A DNA stretch of 64,000 bases from an uncultured Fulvivirga sp. (GTDB lineage Bacteria; Bacteroidota; Bacteroidia; Cytophagales; Cyclobacteriaceae). The stretch spans positions 124,001 through 188,000 of the forward strand of contig CANMSE010000001.1 in NCBI GenBank assembly GCA_947500555.1. The letters are read 5' to 3'. The position numbers were made by a program, and so were the translations under genes. Below the pieces are notes generated by a model. The model saw only the letters and a list, made by a program, of their open reading frames with translations, was not told the origin of the DNA and searched no databases. Below, piece by piece: positions 43,926-51,800 of the stretch; positions within the stretch are counted from its first letter, which is position 1, and each line of letters starts with the position of its first letter.

Positions 43926-45164
43926 ATGTACTGGGAGAGTTACTCACATGCCAAAATGAAGAAAATCATATTTGGCAGTTTGAAAGAAAATCTAGATTAC
44001 CGTGATAAACCTGTATTAGGATTACCCGCATCATATCTGGATACTGAAGTTTTTTATCATGATGCGCCATTTCTGAAAGATGCACCATATCTGTCCGCTC
44101 TTATCGCCAATCCAAATCATATTGGCTGTCATACATTGACAGATTCAGAAGCTGCTTTTAAGGGTACCCACAAAATTGAAAGAGAACTTATTGAACTATG
44201 TGCACAACAAATTTTTGGTGGTGGTAATGATCATTTTGACGGCTATGTAGCTTCCGGTGGTACAGAGGCAAATATTCAAGGAATGTGGGTACTTAAGAAC
44301 TATTTCATCAATGAGTGCAATGCTAAGGATGAGGAAATAGCGCTGGTGTACTCTGAGGATGCTCATTATTCAATGCCCAAAGGTGCTTCTCTATTAGGCC
44401 TTAAGAAGGTAACTGTCAGTGTTGATCATGACACTCGCAGAATACTGAAAGAGAGTGTATTGGATGAAATTAGCAAGGCTCAAAAAGATGGAATCAAGCA
44501 TTTTATAGTCATTATGAATATGTCCACCACCATGTTTGGATCGGTCGATGATATTAAGGAAATCACTCACTGGCTTGACGTATTGAAGATTGATTATCGG
44601 GTACATGTTGATGGTGCTTATGGTGGTTACATTTATCCATTCGTTGCAGAAAATGATGATTATACCTTTAAGAATGAAAAGATAGTTTCTTTCAGTTTAG
44701 ATGGTCATAAGATGCTTCAATCGCCTTATGGAACTGGCATCTACCTTGTTCGTAAAGGGCTCATTCATCACGCCTTAACGGAAGAGGCAAATTATGTAAA
44801 AGGAAAGGATTATACACTTATTGGTAGTCGCTCAGGAGCTAATGCCATTGCCGTTTGGATGATCATGCGTACATACGGTTCTGAAGGCTGGACCAATAAA
44901 ATCAAAGCCCTTCTAAAAAAATCGGATCGCCTTTGTGATGCTTTGGACGAACGTGAAATTGAGTATTTCAGAAACCCTAAAATGAACATCATTACGATAA
45001 AAGGTGATTATATTTCACAATCACTGGCTCAAAAATATTTGCTGGTACCCGAATCGCATGATGGTGTAGCCAAATGGTATAAAATAGTTGTGATGGAGCA
45101 CGTAACCCAGGGAGTAATAGATCGGTTTTTAATGGATTTAGATTCTGAGTTGGAGACTAAATGA
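43926..45164 (+). CDS. Group II pyridoxal-phosphate decarboxylase
   Basis: 412 residues from the ATG at 43926 (a TTG two codons earlier is inside the leader hairpin). Group II decarboxylases act on aromatic amino acids, glutamate, histidine or diaminobutyrate. Landmarks: YVASGGTEANIQGMW near 109-122 for the phosphate-binding region, VHVDGAYGGYIYP near 229-240 with the Asp that pairs with pyridine nitrogen, and the PLP lysine in FSLDGHKMLQSPYG near 265. The chain is shorter than the 450-500 usual for GAD or DDC, closer to bacterial histidine-decarboxylase-like forms. Substrate is not determinable here. It converges on the acyP end with a five-base gap. Confidence 0.88.
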   Translation: MYWESYSHAKMKKIIFGSLKENLDYRDKPVLGLPASYLDTEVFYHDAPFLKDAPYLSALIANPNHIGCHTLTDSEAAFKGTHKIERELIELCAQQIFGGGNDHFDGYVASGGTEANIQGMWVLKNYFINECNAKDEEIALVYSEDAHYSMPKGASLLGLKKVTVSVDHDTRRILKESVLDEISKAQKDGIKHFIVIMNMSTTMFGSVDDIKEITHWLDVLKIDYRVHVDGAYGGYIYPFVAENDDYTFKNEKIVSFSLDGHKMLQSPYGTGIYLVRKGLIHHALTEEANYVKGKDYTLIGSRSGANAIAVWMIMRTYGSEGWTNKIKALLKKSDRLCDALDEREIEYFRNPKMNIITIKGDYISQSLAQKYLLVPESHDGVAKWYKIVVMEHVTQGVIDRFLMDLDSELETK

Positions 45165-45169
45165 CACTT

Positions 45170-45442
45170 TCAATAGCGCACCTCGAATCCGATAAAATCC
45201 ACTACATCTCCAGTGGTAAAGTGAACATTTTCTACATTGCTATGCCTGGGGCCAATTTTACACCAGTCAATAAGGGAGCTTAATTGAGCCATTTGTCCCT
45301 CTGCCTCAATGTATACAGAACCACTGGGTTCATTTCTAATAAACCCGGCAATACCAAGCTCTTCGGCCTTACGTTTTGTTGAAGCCCTGTAAAAGACACC
45401 TTGTACTTTACCGGAAACAGTAATATTGAAATGTTTAATCAC
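45170..45442 (-). CDS. acyP: Acylphosphatase
   Basis: 90 residues. Hydrolyses carboxyl-phosphate bonds such as acetyl phosphate and 1,3-bisphosphoglycerate. The catalytic arginine is in VSGKVQGVFYRAST and the asparagine in GFIRNEPSGSVYIEAEG. The start is a GTG at 45442, two bases after the gapN stop; the N-terminal MIKHFNITVSG fits the family. Last gene of the deoC-gapN-acyP transcript. Confidence 0.93.
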   Translation of the reverse strand: MIKHFNITVSGKVQGVFYRASTKRKAEELGIAGFIRNEPSGSVYIEAEGQMAQLSSLIDWCKIGPRHSNVENVHFTTGDVVDFIGFEVRY

Positions 45443-45444
45443 TT

Positions 45445-47055
45445 CTAAAAAATGTAATCTCTTGTTAAGAAGGCTGATTCACCATTACTGACTATATCGT
45501 TAATTATCTGCTTACTGGAATCATTGTATTTCGCGGCTACCAGAATACGGATAGAAAATACTCTTAAAGCATCTGAAACAGATAAGGTGCCTTCGGCTGA
45601 ATCTTTTCTCCCATTAAACGGAAAGGTATCCGGACCTCTTTGACATTGAGCATTAATATTTATTCGACCGACCTGATTGGAGAATACATCAACCAACCTG
45701 CCAATGGTTTTTGAGTCATTACTAAATATACTTAGTTGTTGACCAAAATTGGAATTCACTACATAGTCAATAGCTTCTTGTTCATCATCATAAGGTACAA
45801 TAGGAACTATTGGCCCAAATTGCTCCTCTGTGTATACCTTCATCTTCTCATTCACCGGATACAGAACAGCCGGAAAAAAGAAGGTTTCATTAGAGGCTCC
45901 TCCTCCTTCATTAATTATTGCAGCACCATGTTCCCCTGCATCTTCTACCAGATCATTTAGGTAATCTACCTTTCCTGGTTCAGGCAGTGGTGTTAAAGAG
46001 ACACCATCCTCCCAAGGCAGTCCGGCTTTTAAAGCATTTACTCTTTCAATAAAACGTTGATTAAACTCTTCTACAATACTAGAATGAAGGAAAAGTATCT
46101 TCAGTGCCGTACATCTTTGCCCATTGAACGAGAGCGATCCTGCTATGCATTCATCAATGGCCACATCCATATCAGCATCTGGTAAAACTATAGCCGGATT
46201 CTTAGCATCTAACCCCAGAATAGAGCGCAATCGGTGCGGTTTCGGATGAAGTTTTTTGAGATCATTAGCTCCTTTATTTGTGCCTATAAATGCAAAAACA
46301 TCCAGTTTACCCGAAGCCATCAATGCTCCTACCGTAGCACGGCCCCTTCCATAAATAATGTTAATTACTCCTGCAGGAAATGATTCCTGAAAGGCTTGTA
46401 ACAATGGTTTAATAAGTAAAACTCCAAACTTAGCAGGTTTAAAAATCACAGTATTCCCCATGATCAAAGCTGGAATGAGTGTTGAAAAAGTCTCATTCAG
46501 TGGATAGTTATAGGGACCCATACATAATGCTACTCCTAAAGGCACACGTCTTATCTGCCCGATAACACCTTGCTCAACCTCAAAACCAGAAGAACGTCTG
46601 TCCAACTCCTTTAACCCTTTAACAGTGTCCTCTATGTAATCACAAGTTCTGTCGAATTCCTTTTCGGAGTCCTTTAAATTCTTACCTATCTCCCACATTA
46701 ACAGGTTCACTACTTTACTACGCTTTTCTTTCATTTTAGACAAAAAGCGCTCGATGTATTCGATCCTACTCCCCACAGATAGTGTTGGCCAATAGCCATG
46801 ACCCATGTCATAGGCAGCTACCGCAGCATCTAAAGCCTGCATAGATTCTTTCTCTGTAAGCAATGGCGTAGAACCTAAAACACGTTGTTTTAGCCCCTCT
46901 TTCTCCTTTACGAATATTGGGCTCATTACTTCGTTCAAAGGCCCATCCCATATTCGCATCTCTCCATTTATGAGATACTCTTTTTGAATGATATTTTTCG
47001 TAGGAATATATTCTTTAGGAATATCCTCTTCTGATTTAAAAATAGATTCTATCAT
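45445..47055 (-). CDS. gapN: NADP-dependent glyceraldehyde-3-phosphate dehydrogenase-type aldehyde dehydrogenase
   Basis: 536 residues, somewhat longer than GapN of streptococci. Converts glyceraldehyde-3-phosphate to 3-phosphoglycerate with NADP, bypassing 1,3-BPG. The ALDH fold is clear: PYNYP (N183), the nucleotide-binding VIFKPAKFG near 203, FIGTNKG near 256, the catalytic cysteine C315 in NGQRCTALK, and QFGPIVPIVPY near 414. The usual ELGGK (with the general-base Glu) reads GLDAK at 281-285, so the Glu is replaced by Gly and an Asp appears two positions later. GapN rather than another ALDH is chosen from length and overall motifs; substrate is inferred. Two bases separate it from deoC and from acyP. 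Confidence 0.8.
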   Translation of the reverse strand: MIESIFKSEEDIPKEYIPTKNIIQKEYLINGEMRIWDGPLNEVMSPIFVKEKEGLKQRVLGSTPLLTEKESMQALDAAVAAYDMGHGYWPTLSVGSRIEYIERFLSKMKEKRSKVVNLLMWEIGKNLKDSEKEFDRTCDYIEDTVKGLKELDRRSSGFEVEQGVIGQIRRVPLGVALCMGPYNYPLNETFSTLIPALIMGNTVIFKPAKFGVLLIKPLLQAFQESFPAGVINIIYGRGRATVGALMASGKLDVFAFIGTNKGANDLKKLHPKPHRLRSILGLDAKNPAIVLPDADMDVAIDECIAGSLSFNGQRCTALKILFLHSSIVEEFNQRFIERVNALKAGLPWEDGVSLTPLPEPGKVDYLNDLVEDAGEHGAAIINEGGGASNETFFFPAVLYPVNEKMKVYTEEQFGPIVPIVPYDDEQEAIDYVVNSNFGQQLSIFSNDSKTIGRLVDVFSNQVGRININAQCQRGPDTFPFNGRKDSAEGTLSVSDALRVFSIRILVAAKYNDSSKQIINDIVSNGESAFLTRDYIF

Positions 47056-47057
47056 AG

Positions 47058-47714
47058 TTATTCTTTTGACTCTTTTATAATAGCTACACCACTCGATGTT
47101 CCAAGTCGGTCAGCTCCCGATTTTATTAAATTAATAGCCTGTTCATAGCTCTTTATTCCACCCGAAGCTTTGATTCCCACACTTGATGGCAGCACGCTGC
47201 GCATTAATTTGACATGCTCCTCTTTGGCTCCTTCATTGGCAAAACCTGTTGAAGTTTTTACAAAATCTACCCCTGCGTCATTACACAATTTACAAGCATG
47301 TACAATTTCATCATCAGTTAGGTAGGCCGTTTCTATAATCACTTTTAAAATTTTATCCTCCTCATGAATGAGCTTGCTGCATTTGGCAAATTCAATTTTT
47401 GGCCAGGGCATTCCATCCTTAATAGCCGAAATATTCATTACCACATCCAGCTCATCTGCACCATCTCGCATAGCCAGTTTTATTTCTTCAATCTTGGTTT
47501 CAGTCATGTTATAACCTAAAGGAAAACCTATAACCGTAACCAGTTGAATGTCAGCTTCACCAATTTCTCTTTTAGCTCGCTTTACCCAAAATGGCGGTAC
47601 GCAAACTCCCACAAACCCATTTTCTTTTGCCTCCATTACCAGTTTATCAATGTCCTTTCCGGTAACTGTAGGTTTGAGGTTGGTATGCTCAATGAAACGA
47701 TTCAAATTTTTCAT
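47058..47714 (-). CDS. deoC: Deoxyribose-phosphate aldolase
   Basis: 218 residues from the ATG at 47714 (a TTG one codon earlier is not needed). Cleaves 2-deoxyribose 5-phosphate to glyceraldehyde-3-phosphate and acetaldehyde. HTNLKPTVTGKDI at the N-terminus, DELDVVMNISAIK near 91-102 with the conserved Asp, the Schiff-base lysine in VKTSTGFAN near 153 and the proton-relay GIKASGGI near 183 are all visible. First gene of a tight operon with gapN and acyP. Confidence 0.96.
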   Translation of the reverse strand: MKNLNRFIEHTNLKPTVTGKDIDKLVMEAKENGFVGVCVPPFWVKRAKREIGEADIQLVTVIGFPLGYNMTETKIEEIKLAMRDGADELDVVMNISAIKDGMPWPKIEFAKCSKLIHEEDKILKVIIETAYLTDDEIVHACKLCNDAGVDFVKTSTGFANEGAKEEHVKLMRSVLPSSVGIKASGGIKSYEQAINLIKSGADRLGTSSGVAIIKESKE

Positions 47715-47779
47715 CAAAGCAATATACTAAATGTGATTGGTAAAAATTGACTAACGAATGTTAGTGAATTATCATTTTA

Positions 47780-48157
47780 TTAATGCCAGAGGCTACATTC
47801 CTTGCAGAACTTACGCTTACCTACTTCCCGCTTCTTGGGCTTTCTTTTGTGACCAAAGTAAGACGGGTCCGAGTACTGGGGTTTGCTCATTAATCTTCTT
47901 TCCTTTCTATCAGCCTTGGCATTAGCTGCCATACGCTTATCAAACTCTTCGATCTTTCGATCCATTTTTTTGTTGAATACGGACTTAGCTGATTTCTTCC
48001 CTCTTTTTTTCATCGTCTTGCGCTGAATAGCACTCGGCTGTTCTTCTTCCACAGGCGCAAAAGAATTTTCTCCTTTAGACTTTTCAGAAGACTGACCAAA
48101 AGATGATACAGCTGCAAGAGTTAACAACAAGAAAGAAAGTATGAGTACTTTTTGCAT
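47780..48157 (-). CDS. Small basic secreted protein with C-terminal CxxC
   Basis: 125 residues from the ATG at 48157 (an open frame extends 13 codons further but lacks the signal). A signal peptide (cleavage near SSFGQ) precedes a very basic chain (KKRGKKSAKSVFNKKMDRKI) with many Lys, Arg and Asp. The chain ends FCKECSLWH, a lone CxxC close to the C-terminus that could bind metal or make a disulfide. The family is not recognised. Twenty-nine bases separate it from the SNase-like start, so they may share a transcript. Confidence 0.55.
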   Translation of the reverse strand: MQKVLILSFLLLTLAAVSSFGQSSEKSKGENSFAPVEEEQPSAIQRKTMKKRGKKSAKSVFNKKMDRKIEEFDKRMAANAKADRKERRLMSKPQYSDPSYFGHKRKPKKREVGKRKFCKECSLWH

Positions 48158-48225
48158 AATGAAGTAACTCGAAATTAATCGAAATATTGCAAACAATTAA
48201 GGTTCAATTCTCATTCGTAAAAGAA

Positions 48226-48708
48226 TTATCGGCTTTTGGCCTGCATCATGGTCTGTTGTCTTCGAAAAATCCATGGAGGTGTAGGTTCATCAATAGCCCA
48301 AAGCCCGGCATTTGACGACTGAGCGCTGGATTGAAGCGAAGCAGATTTATCTGTTGATTTGCGACTAGCCCAGGCTAAACCTTCTCTTAGCAGTTCTTCA
48401 TGAAGCACCTTGCCATTTTTAAGCTTTATAATAGCCAACTTGTTACCAAGCCAATCTTTGCCGATTCGCTCTACTGTAACTTTCTTTTTCAAAATCATTT
48501 TTAGAGAAAATGCCTTGGCCTCTTCACCAAGTTCCTGACCTAGCTCCGGGCAATCTGCTTCGCCAAGCATGAATGTTGCCACTTCATCATATTCATCAAT
48601 AATTTCGAAAGTATTCCCATCAATGACATTAACTACCTTCCCAGTAAAAACCTGAGCAAAGGTGATGGTAGATATTAGCAAAAAGGTGACCGTGAAAGCT
48701 CTTCTCAT
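48226..48708 (-). CDS. Secreted SNase-fold protein lacking catalytic arginines
   Basis: 160 residues with a signal peptide (cleavage near TFAQV) and a staphylococcal-nuclease-like core at about 22-130. By alignment to SNase, E55 (Glu43) and D52 (Asp40) are present in TFMLGEADCPELG, but Arg35 is M47, Arg87 is N89 (in WLGNKLAII) and Asp21 is N32. The usual EELLREGLAWA helix near 103 is intact. So the fold looks preserved while the catalytic set is broken: probably a binding protein, not a nuclease. Thermonuclease is therefore only a family name here. Confidence 0.78.
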   Translation of the reverse strand: MRRAFTVTFLLISTITFAQVFTGKVVNVIDGNTFEIIDEYDEVATFMLGEADCPELGQELGEEAKAFSLKMILKKKVTVERIGKDWLGNKLAIIKLKNGKVLHEELLREGLAWASRKSTDKSASLQSSAQSSNAGLWAIDEPTPPWIFRRQQTMMQAKSR

Positions 48709-48720
48709 GTTACGTTAAGT

Positions 48721-48739
48721 TCTGGTCTTTAATACCAGA
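48721..48739. repeat. Hairpin TCTGGT-ACCAGA in the SNase leader
   Basis: TCTGGT at 48721-48726 pairs with ACCAGA at 48734-48739. It lies just upstream of the minus-strand start at 48708. No T-run follows on either strand. Confidence 0.3.
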
Positions 48740-48837
48740 CTAATGCAAAAGGAAAGTGGTCGATTTTATCTTATAATATTGTTTCCAAACTCATGTAAGA
48801 TTTCAGACTACTTGACATAAAACTGAGCAAAGGTCGA

Positions 48838-51800
48838 TCACTTACAATACTGACCTATAAAGTAATCTACCTTCTTATCACCAAGTGATTTGGCTTTTTT
48901 CCAATCTTCGCAAGCCCCGTTCTTATTTTCTAAGCGGTAATAAATATTACCTCGAACCTTATAATAGGTACCATTACTACCATCCAATTCAATAGCCTTA
49001 TTAATTGGCTCTACTGCCCCTCCAATGTTTTCCTGAGAAACACGTGCATTTGCCAAACTATAATATGCCTCTGCATCATCAGGAGTCAATTTTATTACAT
49101 GATTGTAATCGGTGATAGCTCCTTCCCAATCATCATTACCCTCTTTTAAATAAGCTCTGTTAAAATAAGCATCTGCATTATTTGGATCAGCCTTAATAGC
49201 ATCATCGAGATCTAATAGCGCAGCACGTGTATTACCAATGTATAAGTTAGCTCTAGAACGGTCAATATAAATAGATGCATCTTTAACACCTGCCTTTACA
49301 GCTAAATCCAGATCTTTTATAGCATCTGTGTAATTCTCGGCTGCAATTAATGCTCGTGCCCGATGTTGATAGGTAGTACCATCTTTACGGCCAGATTCTA
49401 CGGCTCGATCATAATAGGAAAGAGATCTTAGATACTCTTCCATCCCATAGTAAGACTCTGCAATGAAATAGATAACATCAGGATCAGCTTCCTCCGCCAA
49501 CTTCTCCACTTTTACTAAATCGCGAACTGCTTCGTCATAGTTGCCCATTTGGTAAAGCGTTTCTCCCCTGTTTTGATAGGCCTTTGCATAATTTTCATCC
49601 GCATCAATAGCTTTCCCAAAGTCAGCTATTGCCACTCCAGTATTACCAAGTAACTGGTTTGCTTTGCCGCGATTATTATAAATAATGGGATCACTCATAC
49701 CGTTATTAGTCGCTGCATCATAATCCGAAATTGCCTCCTTATAATTTTTTAATCTGAAATTGGCATTACCTCGATGGAAATAGGCCGAACCATAACCTCC
49801 ATCAGCACTTACTGCACTACTCAATGCCGAAATGGCTCCATCATAATTCTTTTCTTCATATAAAGCATGTCCCAAATTATGAAAGGCCTTTACCTCTTTA
49901 ACACCCATATCAACAGCTTTCTGAATATTACCTGCTGCTGCAGAATAATTTTCTAATCTATATTGAGCATCACCTAAGTGCCAAAAGGTTTGACCGTCAC
50001 CAGCCTCCATATCAATAGCTTTTTGAAGGTTGGGAATAGCGGTTTCATAATCCTCTTTGATGTACTGTGCATTGCCAATACCATAAAAAAGTAATTTATC
50101 ATTTGACCCCAACGATTGAGCTTGCTCTAAATCGGCTAAGGCACCGTCATAATCATTGGTCTTGAATTTTGATACTCCCAAGTACAGATATGTATCTTTA
50201 TCTCCTTTTCCTGACGCGACAATCTTATTAAGGTCTCCAATAGCACCTTGAAAGTCATTCGTTTCGTACTTGGCGGCTCCCCTATTTTTTTGTGCTACCT
50301 GATAATCTGGCTTAATCTGCAGGGCTTTATCAAAATCTGCTATGGATTCTTGTATCTGTCCTAAAGTCATTTTGGCCTTACCACGATTGTTGTAAACCAG
50401 CTCATCATTGGCGCCAGCAGCAATGGCCAGATCATACGATTTAATTGCAGCTGCATAATCTTCGGTTCTATACTGCGCATTCCCAAGATTGTAATACACT
50501 TCTTGTCCATTCGCTCCTTTGCTGATGGCTTTATTCAAATTTTCGACCGCCTCAGCATAACTCTTAATCTCATAATGGCTCGTCCCGATTTTTGCGTACA
50601 AGTTAGCATTGTCTACTCCTGATACACTCGCGCGATTTAGGTCGGCCAATGCCATTGAGTATTCTTTTAGCTCAAACTTGGATAAGCCTCTTTTCTCATA
50701 TATTTCAGCTGAGGTTTCACCCGCCTTTTCAGCTTTATCAAGATTCTCAGCTGCTTTTTTAAAGTCCTTTTCATCATACGCTATTAGCCCACTGTAAAGA
50801 AATACTTTACCATCACTGATGCCTGATGATAAAGCCTCATCAAGATAAGATTTGGCTTTTGTTTTATCACCTGTTTCATAATAGGCTAGCGCCAGCATTT
50901 TTATAACATCTCTGTTCTTACCTGCAGACTCTTTCGCTTTTTCCAGATCAGCAATGGCTCCATCAAAGTCTTTTAATTCATACTTAGAAGTTCCCCTATT
51001 AAGCAATGCACGTCCGTAATCAGACTTTATCGATAGGGATTGATCGAAATCAGCAATAGCTCCCTGATAATTCTTCAGCGTCATTTTAGCCTTACCACGA
51101 TTATTCAATACTACGTGATCATCAGCCTTGATAGCCACCCCTTTGTCATATGTAGAAATAGCGTTCTGATAATCCTGATTTTTGAAATAGATATCACCAA
51201 GTAACCGATACACCTCATACTCCGAAGTACCCGAATTGGCGGCTTTCTTTAAATCCTCAAAAGCACCTTCATTATCACCGGTATTTGCTTTTGAGATCCC
51301 CCGGTAGGTATAAATTGTATTATTAGTAGTACCTCCTGAAACAGCGATATCTAAAAACTCAACGGCCTTTGCATAATTCTTAGTCTGGTAGGCTGAAATA
51401 CCTGTCATCTCAGCAAGGGATGAGGAGGCTGTTCCATTATTAGTCGCTTTTAACAAGTAGCTATACGCTCCTTTAAAGTCATTAGCTTTATAAAGGGCCG
51501 TTCCTAATTTCTCATTAAGTTCTGGATTTTCTGAACCTCTTTGCAAGGCCGATTTCAAATCTTCAATAGAACCTTCCAAATCTCCGGTATTATACTTTGC
51601 TAAACCCAGGCGCTCATAAACGGTAGCATCTACCTTACCGGAGGTTTTAATTCTTTGATAGTCTTTTAAAACATTTGGCCAGTCTTTCAATGCGAAATAA
51701 GCTTCTGCCCTATTGGTGAGCGCTTTATCATAATCAGGTTTTATTTCAAGTGCTTTATTAAAATCTGTAACTGCTGGCTGAAACTGGTCTAAAAATAATT

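Noticed and set aside
48721..48739. A terminator downstream of the TPR gene.
   Set aside because: No T-run follows on either strand, and it lies at the start of the SNase-like gene.
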